Shown piece after piece: positions 34,126 through 48,077 of a stretch of 64,000 nucleotides of DNA (position 1 is the first letter of the stretch; each line of letters opens with the position of its first letter). Source of the stretch: Ascaris suum (lineage: Eukaryota; Nematoda; Chromadorea; Rhabditida; Ascarididae); NCBI GenBank assembly GCA_013433145.1, contig CM024176.1:4460849-4524848 (forward strand), given 5' to 3'. The translations under genes were made by a program, and so were the position numbers. The notes beneath the pieces were generated by a model. It was not told the DNA's origin and searched no databases. It saw nothing but the letters and a program-made list of their open reading frames with translations.

Positions 34126-36849
34126 TCTGTTTGCATATGAGAAGCTATCAGTTGACGATTAGCGTGAAGTCTTCCTTATGTGCCCGAAAGATTTTTTCGC
34201 AAAGTTCCGCAAATCTTATTTGATGTTTGAGTGAATTTTATCAGACCGAGCAACGGGCTTTTTAGAGTTTAATTAAGGCATGTATTAGCGTTAGACATTC
34301 ATTGTAATCGTCCAGGCGGATCCTATTTCTTTGATGAGTATAGGAAAAAGGAAACGCAACATCCTTATGGCCGTTCATTTTGGGGCTATACACAGATGTT
34401 TGCGAATGTCTCTTCTCTCTTCCTTCCATCTTGACGCCCGATTCGAGCGGAAATGGTGCGCAATCTTCTCCCTTACGTACTTTAATTAAATCCTTATTTA
34501 AAATTAGGCAGAACATTGGTTCTGAAAAAGCCGTATTGCAAAACCCTATTAGCTCTCCCCTTTCTCCCCCTCTCGGGTTCTGCAAAAAGTTCAGGTCAAA
34601 CAGTAATCAGGTGCAATTTTTATGTTCACATACAATTTATTCTCTTCCCACGTGGCTTCATAATATGGCTTCATACGGCCTCGATTGTGGGCTGGCTGCC
34701 AAGACGCGATTACAAACTGGTCTTCATTACAGAACGACAAATTTCCATATTTCAGACTTTTTAAAGGCGCATTATAACGACGTAGTATCTGCCCTCATGT
34801 GTGTGCGTTTATTTCCATCTTTTTGCTATCTCTCCGTTACTTTCAATTAGGCAATGGAGTTCAAATGAGCAAAATTTGGTGCAACGTGCATCATATGTTC
34901 GTCTCGCATATTCATCCATCAATTCGAAAAGGATTTACAGAAATATGGAATGGAAAGTCTAACATGGGTTTTGAAGCTTTTTGTCTTTCATTTCGGGAAA
35001 GTACGATTGTGAAAACGATAAACATTTCGCAGTGACTTGAACAAGAGGCCCGGTAAATGGAAATGTGGAGGCATTCATTACTTCGTACTTTCATTATTTG
35101 TTAGCAACCCGTACATTGTGAAATATTTAGCCAATAAAGGGAAGCTAAAGGCTAATGATTCGATCTCATCGACCGATTTCTAGCTCAGCAATGAGTTGCA
35201 ATAGGCTTTATGCGTCGCAATGAAATGCACTATTATAAAGCATTTCCTTGTTAGTCCCATTACTTGTAGTGGAGTCTAAATGATCATCGGCTGTTCTGGA
35301 GTCAAATATTTCCTACCCTGCACCTTGCATTAATTCCATGACATTTCATATGGATGAGCACTTGCACAGCTAGCGAAATTTACCTGGCATATGGCTATTT
35401 TTATTATTTGTGTGCTTAGCAACTTCATTTTAGCTTAAAAGCCTCAAAAACGTTAACAGTACTGCTGCTTAAGTGGAAAATTGGAGATGTGCGCTCAATT
35501 GAGAAAAAGGCGAGCACTCATTGATGCATCTGGCTACATATGATACCGCTGAAACGACACATTCATCAATGAAGCAGCGACATGTTCCAATTTCAGACAA
35601 TTTTCTCACGCGTATTCCTCGCAATGTGCTATTGATTTCAAATTCAGCAGTTCATTTGAAATTTACAGTGAAGGGAAGGTTATTTCTTCAAATTTCTATA
35701 TAACTGGGAGGTTTGCTCACCTTTGGTGCACAGTTTCAGCAGTGGTCCGAGAACGTTTCTATATGAAGACAAACTGTTACATTAATTGTTTGAAAAAAAT
35801 TAAATTCTATCATTTCTTATCTCAAATAGTGAAAATCACAGCAAATTATATGTTCCAGTCGGCCTATTTCCAATACTTCATAGAGCACTGTGTTGCTTTT
35901 TACGATGGAATCGAAAGATTGGAGCCGGGGAGTGACTAAAAGCAAGATCTTTCAAAGTTTTGGAACCTTCGTAAACTTTCCCGTTCTTCAGCTCTTTTAA
36001 ACACATAATCGTAACGTCAAAAAAAAACCCATAAAAGCATCAACGATTCACACGGAACTTCCTTTATATATATTTATCTGGCTAGTATCTTAAACCGTTC
36101 TATGTCAAAATCATTTAAAGCCTAAATGTAAATTCTTATCAGCATTTCTGATGCAAAGCAAGATTAACTATTGAAGCGTTCAATTAAATTCTTACTGGAT
36201 AGGCTATTTGTCGAATTGTGTTGCGCACGATAGCGTATCGAGACAAGTGATTCAATTCAATTTGCTCCTGGGAATGAATGCTTATATCAGTGAATGGGGG
36301 AAGGGAAGTTTCAGCATCTGATTATTCAAGCAGTATCATCACTCAAATAAGTTGACATTTTCAATGCATCGCTCTTCTGCTGCCCAGTGTGCTGTCTTTT
36401 TTGATAGAAATACACTCACATTAAAATACACGCGTATATGAATTTTTAATTGCCAAGATACCATAGACTTCAATTCTGCGCATTTTTGCATAAGATCATC
36501 GCGAGTTTTGCCGATTTTCCAAGGGTCCTTTAGAGGATGAGCTAAAACCACCACTGAAGTCTTCATGAATGAGGTCATCAACAAGTCTAAATGCTACAAG
36601 TATGTTTCGAAGTGGCAAAATATGCGCTAATGGAAAATGACCACCTATTTATTATTAGGACGCAAGTTCAAAATCACTGTATGTGCATATGGCGACTGTT
36701 CTTTTCTGTTTATAGCGAGTTTCAAGAAACACCATTGGTGCTGCAGCTGGAGGACGGCATGACGCACCAGCTGCACCCAACTTCTCATATTTGGCTTCTC
36801 TCAATATGTGATGAATGTTTAATTAGTGAGAAAAGACTTGCTGTTGCAA

Positions 36850-37062
36850 TCGTTTGCAAGTCGAGTGAAAAAAAAACGGCAAACAAGATGGCGCATGCTG
36901 GCTATTCAAAAATCGAAAAGCGAACACATATGGATTCTGAGAGATCGTCATACGCGATATGGCGGCTACAGCTATTCAGATCAAAGCGAAATGCTAATGG
37001 ATTCGAGCCTCAATTACAAAGACGCAGACGACCAAAACGACGATAGCTTTGCTATATACTGA
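36850..37062 (+). CDS. Possible terminal exon of an unrecognised protein
   Basis: An open frame with a strongly basic start (VKKKRQTRWRM) and a polar, acidic tail (DADDQNDDSFAIY) ends at a TAA or TGA cluster. The pattern resembles a cytoplasmic C-terminal tail. A weak acceptor-like CAAG sits at its left edge, but I could not find the preceding exon. The opposite strand is also open (37250-37014), so at most one of the two is real. Confidence 0.2.
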   Translation, partial: SFASRVKKKRQTRWRMLAIQKSKSEHIWILRDRHTRYGGYSYSDQSEMLMDSSLNYKDADDQNDDSFAIY

Positions 37063-38244
37063 AAAGTAAGCAGGGACAGGGGATTGGCATTGGCCACGTT
37101 CACGTCTCGCATCACCTCCATCCAACCGTCCAACTCTCGATTGGTACAATTCACCCATCCAAGCGTCAATTCGTCTCGACAGGCTTCATTCGCGCCTCGT
37201 ATCAGCCCGTCTATCCACAACCGCGAACACTCGTCTCGAAACTTGCACAATTTTTGTGTTTATTTTTTCAAGTTAACACTCTTTTTCGTGCATTTATGAA
37301 CAATTTTTAAGTAAACTTCTATCGTCATGTAACGAATATAGCTTGCGGGGTAGTTAAATATTTTCTTTTCAATGTCTGTTGCATGTTTTCACTCAAACTG
37401 AAAGTAGTGTATAGTGGAATACGTTTTTGCACTCGAAAATTGCATATTCGGGGGGATTAATGAGATGCCGTCGGTTTTTTCTTCGTTGACCGAAACTCCT
37501 TTCTTAGAGGCTATTATATCGAATGATATTACGGTTGGTTTCACACTGGAATTAACTTGTTTTGGTAGTGCGTCGATCTTTTAGTTGCTTCTTACGACGA
37601 ATACGAAAACCTTTCATTTCTTATTCATGAATGTCTGAAGGACGAGTTGATAGCAACTTTAACATTGCTAAATATGAAAAAATATAGTGCAATCTATTGC
37701 ACTGCCTATTATTCATCGTTCTTCGAGTATGTTTTTAGATATGAAGGCAGTCGTAATGCGACTATAACAGCAGAAACTTTCGACCGTGGAAGATCAGAGC
37801 GTTTTCCTATCTCAAAACGCGAATGTTCTAACTGAATTACTATTTTAGCAATTGTATGTTGTATGTTATAGCTAGTGTTGCAGCAAAACATTAGTAATTT
37901 TTGACTAAAATCAGCTTGAGTCTAATGTTGCGAAATATCGCAGTGAATAAATTTTGTACTACAGTGTCTTCATTAAAAGCTATTTGCAAGATGACAATGA
38001 TCGTCAGTACATTGTAGACGCATTCAATATGGAACCGTTTGACGTGCCCCAAATTTATAGAGCCAAAAAGAAGAACAAATGACTATCACGGCTGATATAT
38101 TGCAACGATCGTATGGCGTATGAAGTTTTTCGGTCCAGTATTGCTTTGTAATTTCAGCCAGCTTTCAAATCTAAGCGACAATCAACCGAGAACGCTATAT
38201 GCATTATATTTAGTTGTCGTGATATTACGGAATACTTTCACTTT

Positions 38245-38252
38245 CTGTTCAG
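38245..38252 (+). promoter_or_regulatory. Likely trans-splice (spliced-leader) acceptor of the receptor gene
   Basis: CTGTTCAG lies 27 bases before the start ATG at 38280. The tandem copy downstream has the same CGTTCAG acceptor 7 bases before its ATG at 46921. A conserved acceptor with no visible upstream coding exon is the usual layout of nematode SL trans-splicing. Confidence 0.45.
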
Positions 38253-38279
38253 GCAGTCCGCCCCTAATCTGTATAATAC

Positions 38280-41200
38280 ATGGTTGGTCATGTGGTTAAG
38301 CGTGATCACTCATTACCCGAGTTCTTCAACCGCATGGATAGCGATCTTCAGGCAATCCTTAAAAAGTATTTCCTACCCTTTCTGATCGTTCATCGCTACT
38401 CAGGCTGCTATTTACCATCGTCGTCGAAGGAAGATACCAGCAATGCCACATATTATTGCCGCATTATTTTCATCTCAACTGTGGTCATCCTTGGTACGAC
38501 GTTTTACTGGTTTGCACCTAATTCTTTTATATTTCTAAGAGAAGGCTGAATGCTTTTGGCTTATTCATCCGTCGCAAAGATCTCTAAGGGTTCTAACGAC
38601 CAGCAGAGGGAACTAAGGAAAAAAGGCCTTTACCGATCTGAAGAGAATAGTTACACCAAGGACCCAGTCCTCAGGCAAGCTGCAGCTACTGCCTCCTTTA
38701 ATTAGCTACGATTCCTTTGCTTAGTTGTGAGCGACTTAATATCAACAAATTTTTATTGAAATTATTCTATTTCTTCAGACCACATGTCTGCGCTGTGCGG
38801 AAGCGTGCAAAGCAAGTTGACATGTTCTAAGATAAAACTAAGATAAAACTCGAGTCGATGTTCCACAATTCATTTCTTTATTGGCCCTAAGTATGTAATA
38901 GATGGTTCTTTTTAAGGGGTAGGGGTGAGGATAGTTCCACTTCTTTTTTTATTTCTATCTACGAGTTCATCATAAAGAGCACGGCCGCTTCGCATCTTCG
39001 TCATATTTGTGCCTATTCCATTCTGAGCAATCCAATTTCCTGGAATGCGACTCTCCCGCTTGCAAGTAAATTTCTCTCTAAACAATTTCGGGTTTCATTA
39101 AGCTGGAAGCATTTAAATTTGAGCAATGATTTATAGCTTCATATCAATTTCTGCAAGTTGGCATATATCTTCTCACAATCCGCGAATACAACAGTTCCGT
39201 ACCAGTTATAATTGCGCTCTTCGCTTGGAGCTTCCAGTCGTTAGCATCTCTGGTAAGTGCAAGCATTCTGTTTAGAAGTTTCAAGCGAGGAACATAAGAA
39301 ATTAAAAAACATAATAAGCGAGCGGCTACCTGAATTTTCATTAGATGTGCAAGCTTTATGTGTATGTGCAAACTTTCCTTGGCTGGAACACAGGACGAAA
39401 TACCTTCAAATCAAGATGAGGTGTTCCTTGTGATCACTTGTCTATATAAGGAAGAGATATTCGATCACATTGCCAGAACATTCTGTAACGGAGTTGCTCT
39501 CCATTTTGTTGCGCATAATAATGCCATAATATTGATTTTTTTTTGGAATATTCCGAAAAAAACAGCGCTTGACTGAATAATTTATATTCTTGCTATCAAG
39601 TGATCTTCGGAGTCGTCTTGGTTTAATTGCTTTGATTGATGACTGTCAACTCATTTTGTTGACATTATTTGCATATTGGCGATATTTCATGCTCAAATGT
39701 TATTTTTCTATGTCAGAGAGCTTTGGCACAAAAATGCATTGCAGCATATGTCAACTAAAAAAAATGCATTTCAATAGAGGAGCAGTTTTTAAGAAGGGTG
39801 GAATTTAGGGGCAAAGATGAAGCTTGTTGACCGATGAGAAATAGAGAAGCATGAGATGGCGTTTTTCCTCATTATAAAGCCTTATTCGGTTCATTTCAGT
39901 CATTTAATTTAGCCAATATCAGAGAATTTCGAGAGAAATCCTCTAATCCATTGCACTGCTATAATAACTGTGTCATGCTGCTAAAGGTATCTCACGCTAC
40001 GTATTCTAATCAAACGAATAAAGAATTTCATTAGATTCTCTACAGATATTTCTACTTATATGGCAACGGAAGCGAACATTTGAACGACTATTTCGAGTAC
40101 TTCACGAGCCACAAAAATCGGCCGGTATTCTGCAGTCAACGTTCGCTATACGAGTTGTGGCTGTCGTTGCATTTCTATTAGCCCTCCTCAGTATACTTCT
40201 TATTGCTGCGTCACTATTACAGTGCGCCGGGCTCTACGATGCGACTCTACCTACTGAACTCTTCAATGTATACATATTTGTTGGTTTTATACCGTCGTAA
40301 ACATGTTATGGGAGGGCGTGAAAACAGCAAATCGTAACCTGATCGTAGCCTAACTCACTCATTGTTTCGCCTATGATAGATTCATGTTCGCTCTTCAATC
40401 AAGCCTGACATTTAGGTAGCTGAGAATGTTTAGCTGAACAAGAACACATAACTGTAAAATACTTATCTCTTGAATTCATCACTCATTAACAGATTTATTA
40501 TGTTAGAGCGCAACCGACACAGTGAAAATAATATCACAGAGAGTTGTAAAGCGCTACAGATCGAACTTCCTTCAATTTGCCGAATACCGCACTCATTCAT
40601 CTTTGCATCGGTATTCGGAACCCGTTGCAAGTGTGCGATTTTCGATTAGTTAGCCATTACCTATGTCAATCTTATGGACAGCACCGTTCACTTTATAGGT
40701 CTATGGTGAAAAGCTACAGTTCCTGTCGATTATCATTATTGGATATACGTCATTGTTTTGGATAATATCTTTGAGCGTTTATGTGAATGTGACGATATGT
40801 GGGAAACAGGAATTTGAATATTTCAATAATCGACTTCGGAAGGTAATACTACGACGTTGTAATTTTCATCCTTGTAAACAAAACTACTGCGTATACTATA
40901 ACCTACAAGTAAACTACAAAACTTATGTCCATTGTATGATTATCGCACTCGCTCATATAGGACTCAAAAAGGCATCAACATTATAAAGATATATGAGGAC
41001 GGGAAAGTTTCGGATTTTGCCTAGCTTCAATAGAAATTTATGTGGTCATTCATCTCGAGAGTCATATGACTAAGTGGCCTACATCGCTGCATTATTGATA
41101 GAACTCAAAGAAAATTCCATATGTTCATCCTGCAGTGAGTATCAACTTATTCACAGCGAAGAATAGTTTGTCTCGTGTTCATCCTCTCAGATTATTCAGA

Positions 41201-44200
41201 TCGTCTGGCAGCATAACAATTTACATATTTCAGCTGGGCGGTCTCAGTCGAAATGATATTTTCGATGCACTCATGGACTGTTTCATGACTCATAGAGAGT
41301 TGGCGAATACGGTCAGAGAAATGGATCGAGCATTCCAGGTACTGGACAGCCAAGGACTTGTAATGGGTAACAGCAAATAACTCACAGCTAGTATGGCATA
41401 AAATACAGACCATGAGGCTTGGAGAAGTTATTTAGTGGAGTTTGTTGAAGGCTTTCGGCTTTTGCAGATTATTGCGACCCGTTGATTTGTGCGAACAGTG
41501 AAGTGGATAATGTTATTCGGCAATTCAAATTCAAATTTAGGATCTCCTTCTCAATTTTCTGCATGAACGGAAGCAAATTTTGCAATTGAGACTGTCAATA
41601 AATTGACGTGAGGTTTCCAGGTAGCTTTGGCGATAAGGTCAAACAACAGACTTCTAATGGTCATATCAGTGCGAGCTTTGTCACTTTGAAATAGAAGACA
41701 AATTTAAGCAAGCAAAACACTCCAGTTGCGAATATTTGCAGTTCTTATGAAAACTCGCTTATCTTCATTAATTTTATTTATTGGAACAGCCTCTCAAATA
41801 CTTCATCATAAATTCATCATGAGACGCTTAAATAATCGTTTTTTTTCTGCAACCTTCCCAAATAGGCAGTAATTCTCATCACTGTCAGCGGAAGAATTTT
41901 CGATTTTTTGTTTTATTACTTTTCGCTAGATTCACTTTCACTGGAGGCTTTCGAATTGAATACTTTGCAGAATTTGAACGAAATGTGTGGAAAAATACGC
42001 TATGCTTGCAATTATAGCGAATATGTACAAGTGTTATAGGCGTTTATTTTAATTAACATAGGCAACTGTTAGTTATATCCAGAAGAGCAAGTGTTGTCTC
42101 GTTTGGGAATATATACAAGAATCGAATTTTTCAATGACTTCAAAAGCTTTATTGCAGAGGAAATCCACAGTAGGAGCAAGCCATCGTACTCAAATTTTGT
42201 GCATGCAGTGACCGGATACGCGGAAAAATTCTGCTCTCTGGAGGATTCTAAGAGATAATGCAGAGACAACATAGAGAGACCATCGAAGAGGCGCACATTT
42301 CAAACTGCCATTGTGAGCATCCTCCCTATCACATTTTAGCTTCTAAATAGTATAATTACGGTAGAGTCTCGGCTAAAAGGGTTGATTACTGCAACCGAGA
42401 TCATGGAGATCTATGTATTTGCCATGTAAATTTGAATTGGCTTCCGGCAGCTGAATTCGATACCCACATAACATTTTATTCTTTTTAAGTAGAAAAACAA
42501 GTTAATGGCCTTTCCCTACCCTTCATTCCCATCTCTCCAAGTGCTGCTTAAGATCTAAGCAATTTAGTGAACCACATCTAGCGCTAATGTACTTGGCAAA
42601 TATCTTGAATCGAATGAACGAATTACTGCTGCTCGCAGTTTCTGATAAACAAAGATTCCCAAGTGCTAAGTGCAAGTTTTGAACATCTCTAAAATCACCA
42701 CACAGCTTCTGCGATGACTAAACCTCACTTCATAGATGAATGAAATCTTCGCTTCATTATCAGGTTTACACCTTCGTTATGATCGGCACAAATATCCCAG
42801 CAATGACATTTTCGTTGCTGTCTGTGCTAACGGCGCCAAGAAACTCTTTTATGTATTTCATCCTTGGGATCTCTTCAGTTGCTTTCTGTGTTGTGCAGTT
42901 GATCAGCCTAACTGCAGTACCAGCGAAACTACACTCCAGAGTAAGTTTTTAGGCCTTTTGTGCCGTGGACATTAATTTTTATGCAAGAAGTTGTACTCGA
43001 ATAGAGAGTATTAAACAAGAGAACCTTGAAGATTGATTAAGAATTGATATTACATGATATCAGTTTTAATGTTATTGCAAAACATCATTCAGTACCGGGT
43101 TTTTACGCTGAGTGATCTTAGTGGCGTCTTTAAAGGAAATCACCTGATAGCAAGCAATTTTTAAATGAATGAGAATAAATTTCGACAAAGACAAATGTCA
43201 ACGAGCCTGTTTTTTTCCGAAATAAGACCTGTTGCGGGTCTCAACGTTCATAGGAAGGAGCTGCAATATTTTTGTAATACAGTGATGGCAACTTCAGCGA
43301 ATTCAAGCATCAAAACACACCTATTTATCAATTCAACCTTGCTGTCAATTCCTAAAAATTGCAACTGATTGGCCTCTCTTTGGTGTCATTATAAAAGAAG
43401 AAATCAAGCAACCGTCTATAATTGCAGATACTTGAGGCGGAACAAATAATATATAATTGTCGTGTAGTATGGTATCCACATAATGAAGCGGTAAGTTTCC
43501 ATAGTGTATATAATGAAAAAAAAAATTAATGTAATGTTTTTTCAACTTCATACACACTATTTTTCCACTGTGATTTGATGCAAATTGTAGAATTTTTTGT
43601 TGAAATTATTTAGCTGCTACTTTTTCGAGACATTCTAGTTGATTCAGCTTGACGCAGTATTTGTGCTAAGTTCTTTGAACATCGTAGCTCTCTTGGGTTT
43701 GCAATATTCAGCGGACAAGACTTTCTACGGCTGCGGCTGGATGTGGGAGACATGAGGTTGATAAGAAGGGAATAGGGCACTTTCTGTCATATTTCTATGT
43801 GTCGATAAGAGAAGTTATTGATACCCTGAGCAATTTCACCATTAACGTGAAGTAGTGGTTAAGCGTTCCAAAATTTTTTTGTGCAATAAGAATTTAGATG
43901 AGTTCCTGTGATAGGGTTTGATTGAATAAGTTTTTCTCTAATAGTCGTTGAAGTTTAGCTTTTGTGAATGATCGATTTTGATTACTTATGCACCGTGAGA
44001 TGCAGAGAATCTTTTTCCAGATCTACTCACTGGCACGAACATTTATATCGCATGTAAATCAAAATAATCTCGGTGTTTCGGTATGGGGTTTTGCAGTGGT
44101 CACGAAACCACTAATTCTCACGGTAATCTACTCTTTCAATGTTTTAGAGGCAGTTTACAATCCTGAAATTTGCGTTTTCTCCGATAGAAAATAATCTGTT

Positions 44201-44421
44201 GTTTTTTGTGCTAATCCTCACACATCAAAAAACACTCTTCAAAGGTTCTACCAATGTTCGGAGCATGTCATTGTCTTTATTTGCGCTAAAGTTTAATTGT
44301 TTTGCAGACAATTTCGCTGACGGCCACCTATCTAGCGTTTGTGATGCAGATGAAGACGAGTTGCGATTGCGCACCACTCAACAACGTCACTGATGTGACT
44401 TTATTCGATGTGATCTTGTAA
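38280..44421 (+). CDS. Gustatory-receptor-like seven-transmembrane receptor (Gr/GUR/SRR type), 9 exons
   Basis: Predicted membrane chemoreceptor or sensory receptor of the insect Gr-like superfamily (7tm_7). Exons: 38280-38493, 39137-39252, 40046-40267, 40699-40842, 41234-41338, 42764-42940, 43428-43490, 44021-44122, 44308-44421. Splice sites are canonical GT-AG with TTTCAG or TTGCAG acceptors and all phases agree (1257 nt, 418 residues), which matches the usual size of about 400-450. Hydrophobic segments lie near residues 58-84, 95-116, 144-168, 192-215, 268-290, 297-318 and 367-396. The last one carries the Gr signature TY-x5-Q (residues 388-395, TATYLAFVMQM). The loop before TM5 has the amphipathic FNNRLRK and MDRAFQ-type sequences seen in this family. 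It could equally be called SRR; placement within the superfamily needs a tree. Ligand unknown. Confidence 0.87.
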
Positions 44422-46920
44422 TTCTAAACTCTACTAAAGATAACAGTGAATTGAGTATGTCTTGTAATCAACGTTTTCTTCCACTGCTATGAAAATTTAT
44501 TGGGCATTAGCCCGAAATTTGGCAATCTTCTCACGTGCGACTGTTGTTTCAGACGTTCATCGCTCGCATTCAATATTTCAGGGCAGATTTCATGTTTGAA
44601 AAATGAAGAGAAAATTAAAATCTATGACGAAAAATTTACACGGCTGCACAGGAAAGAGGTCGTTGCGTTCTAAGAATTTGGTGAGTAAAAAAAACATTCT
44701 GAGGCATCCATACCTCTCTATATAATTTCTTATTATCCGAATTGCACTCCCATACAAGGATAACAAGTTACCACATTTGAAATTTGCTATCATAGATGTT
44801 TTGATATAGATGCAAATGTTTTGAATCACTTAAGCAACATCGTCTCTACTCTCAACATGTAAAATTTACGCATGAAAATATTCTTTACAGTAGTAGAAAG
44901 CATGTGGATGAAATGCGAGAGTGCTACGATACGGCCAACGGTTAGCTGTGAAATCAGCGAAGCGCATAAGGCAATTCTTCTTCTTAATGAAAGCAATGGC
45001 ATTGTGTTTTTATTTCCCAAGAGAACTCCATCTCCTTAATAAACACAACAAAAATGGCCCCTCAGTGTTGTGGTGTGTCTTGTTTTTCACACTTCTCCAT
45101 ATCTCTACTACTGCATCACTCTAGAACAATTTGAGCAGCGAGCAATGGCTCTCGAATCCGATCTTTCGCCTGAAATTCCACCATGAAAATGCGTGAAGCA
45201 TGAAGTTGTAATGACCACTGCAAACCGGACGATTAAATCGGATAGATTTCCAGTTACTTGATGATTTCTGTTGGTATAAGCGGTATGCAGTTGTCCTTTC
45301 TCGAATACGTGTTAGTTTGCTTGTTTTCAGTTACATGGGAGAGGGCGTTTCTAGCTCGCATCATATCCGTGCTGCTGTAAAATTCGACGATTAGATGTCA
45401 TCAGCACAACGTATCTTCTTCCTAATCTTTTGCATTAACTCAGCTTGTTTTCTTCTTCTTAAGCTTCGATTCTACGGAAGTATCCTTCTTTCTATGTAGA
45501 ATGGCCGATGTTAAAGTAATAGAAGAGTAATTAGGTAATTCTCACCAATGATATCATCTTACCATCATCTCTTGTACAACGCCGCTCTTGTAATTATCTC
45601 AAAAAATGCTACAGCGCTGTGCTGATACCACTTTTCAAAAGGTGAAAATTTTTTCAAAAACCGAGTGTACGGCACTTATGTTGCATTCGCGATCTTACAT
45701 TCTGTGCAAAAAATATTTCAAATAATTTGGCTCAAGAGGGACAACAGTTATACTTCGAAGGGCTTTTTATACGTACGAAGGGATTTTTGACTGAAACGAA
45801 CAATTCTGCAGAGATTGTCTTATCACCCTAATAGGTTAATTTACTGTTCTGCACAATAAAGCAGAGGCGTCCGAGGTATTGGATACGGAACTATGATCAC
45901 CTTGGAAGCGACATTACCAAGCCTCTGAAATAAGTCCGAAACCCACAATCATTTTTTCCATCGAAATCGCAACGAGTGCGAATGTCGGTGAAATGGGAAT
46001 ACTGAGAGAATCAGCAAACTGCTTCAGGTCTTTCAAGATCCTTCTGCCTTCAGCTGTTTCCAAAAAGTTGGGTAGACAGCAACGACCACATTGAATTCTT
46101 CAGGCTTCGCGCATTTGAAAACTAACTTATTCTCGAAAGCAATGCCAAATGAGCGAAGGAGAGATAACAGTGCACCAAAAATGGAGGTAAGGAAGAGTCA
46201 ATACAACGGCTTTTTATGAACCTTAAGAGGGACACCGCTGAACAAATCATCGCACTAAATGAAAGAAACAATTGGGAAATGCACAGCGTAACGAAAAGAA
46301 ATGCGAAATTAGAAAAAGATGAGCAGAAGAAAAACAAGAGATAAAGTGCTTCTTTTGCAGCAGTACGTGAAGCTATCCGACCAAACGCCTATTCGAATCA
46401 GGTCCTACATTAAAGGGGAGAACGGAGAGGGGTTCCCTTCAAGCTTACTCGGTATTACCCAGTATCGGTATTTTTGATTGCCTTAAAGTATTTCATTTAT
46501 TTACTTGTTTATTTGTTTATTTGTTTACTCATCTATTTATTAATTTATCTTATTTCAGTGTCCCGAAGTGAGTAAATGTGCAGAAGTGGAACACTGCCAT
46601 GACCTATATAGGAGTAATTTATAAAATACCATATTGTTATTTTTCTGCCAAGTATTGAGCATTGTTCTCCCTTCTAGTGCACCATTCTTACCCTATATTC
46701 AGAACTGCCGCTTTTTGATCTGACAGTGAAATCAGCCATTCACAGTTGAAAATCTACATGCCTTCATATTCCAAGTCGATTCGATTTACTCATTACTGTA
46801 AACGATACATAGCTGAGTGTATTTCTTCCATTTCGGTAAACTGTGATTTCGTCATAATGACGTGACAAACTGCTTCACATGTAACTGAACATTATCTCTA
46901 TGTTTCCGTTCAGGCAAAAT
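44422..46920. other. Intergenic spacer between receptor gene and its truncated copy
   Basis: About 2.5 kb without a supported gene. It holds a (TTTR)-like low-complexity stretch at about 46488-46556 (TATTTACTTGTTTATTTG units). Short ORFs near 44.6-45.1 kb show no motif. Confidence 0.55.
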
Positions 46921-48077
46921 ATGGGCAAGCAGCTCGCCAACTGTGAGCATTCATTACCAACGTTCCCCCGGTCGTTTGAAGCATGAACGTCAAGAGATAT
47001 TTTCTGCCATTCATGCTGGTACACCATTATTCAGGCACCTATTTGTCGTCATCATGCAACGACCACATCAACAAATTTGCTTATTGTTGTCGCGTCGTTG
47101 ATTCATCGTTTAGTTTTGCTCAGTGCGCGGTCGGTTTTAAGAGGGCTCCGAGCAAACTCTTTGGCTTTGTCCTACCAAGTCATTCCGATCAGTGATATCA
47201 TCGGAACGCGGGCGGTGAAGCAAGTCGCATGGAACAACGATGAATCGACTAAGACCCTCACCTTCACGCTACCTCACAACTTCAGCTAAACGGAAGTGGT
47301 AGTGATATGAAGAAACATTTGTTCCTAATGAATGCTTTGTCGATTCGAGTAAATATAAGTAAACATAAGCGTTTTCGTTGTAATAGTGATATGCAAAATT
47401 TTTGAAATGCTTCTAGCTCTCGTGAAATTTTGAACATTTCGCATTGTGTAGCCTTTCGCATAAAGCGATGCCGGTCCAGCGGAACAGAAATGCTGAAATC
47501 GGGCCAAGGGCCTTCTGGTCACTCTTGCAGCTTGTCGTGTTTTTCCAGCTGTCTATCATTTCACCTCTAAACTAATGGCTAAGACCAGTGCTTTCATTTT
47601 AAGTGAGAGTTCATGTCAAAGAGACGTCAAAACTTGTTGGATCGGTGGTGGTGATGAGGTGCGGGGATGTTTGCTCAACGCGCATCAATAAATTTTCGTT
47701 GTTCAGCAATTTGTGAATGAAGCAAGTGGACTAAGGGCTGTTCATAACATTAGACAGAGGGCTTCTGGTTTGTCGTTGATGTGCTTTTCTTGAGGTTGGC
47801 AGCCATCTTATCCCCGAAAGAGCAAACTTTTTTGACTCGACCAAGTTCACTCAGTGAAGTAATTAATTGTCTTCCTGCAGAAGAGACTCATTTCCTCCGA
47901 AGGAATTTTCAAGCGCGCACAGCATTCAGCAAAAAGCATTTTTCCGGGGTGTATTTTGCAGGTTCATATCAACTTCTGTATCTCGGCAGCTGTCTTCTTT
48001 CATTTCGTGGATATTCCAATAATGTGCCGCTTTCAACTGCTTTTTTCCTTTGGACATTCCAATCGTTGGCTTCTTTG
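46921..48077 (+). pseudogene. Truncated, frameshifted tandem copy of the gustatory-receptor-like gene (exons 1-2 only)
   Basis: Two exons are recognisable: 46921 to about 47133 and 47962-48077. The second is exactly 116 nt with the same phase as exon 2 of the intact gene. It shares SYQ-L, the NN-VP/NSSVP turn and the C-terminal FQSLASL. The first shares HSLP, then YFLPF..VH.YSG.YL and the YCCR/YYCR start of TM1. Within exon 1 the frame opened by the ATG hits TGA at 46984 after a CCCCC run. The homologous frame resumes shifted, and the exon is 213 rather than 214 nt. No exons 3-9 could be found before the (AT)60 array at 48424. It is probably a dead partial duplication; a sequencing error at the C-run could explain the frameshift but not the missing exons. 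Confidence 0.75.

Larger units (their letters stand above)
28714..38244. other. Intergenic region between the CHD1L-like gene and the receptor gene
   Basis: About 9.5 kb with no gene I can support by motifs or linked exons. The longest plus ORFs (33394-33807 and 34380-34850) have no recognisable domain and uneven composition. Exon-like ORFs are listed separately at low confidence (30360-30599 minus, 36850-37062 plus). A 78-codon minus ORF at 37250-37014 with regularly spaced Cys and Trp residues overlaps the last of these on the opposite strand. Confidence 0.5.

Noticed and set aside
34380..34850. 156-codon plus-strand ORF
   Set aside because: No recognisable domain, no splice-linked neighbours, and heavily overlapped by other-frame ORFs; most likely chance.
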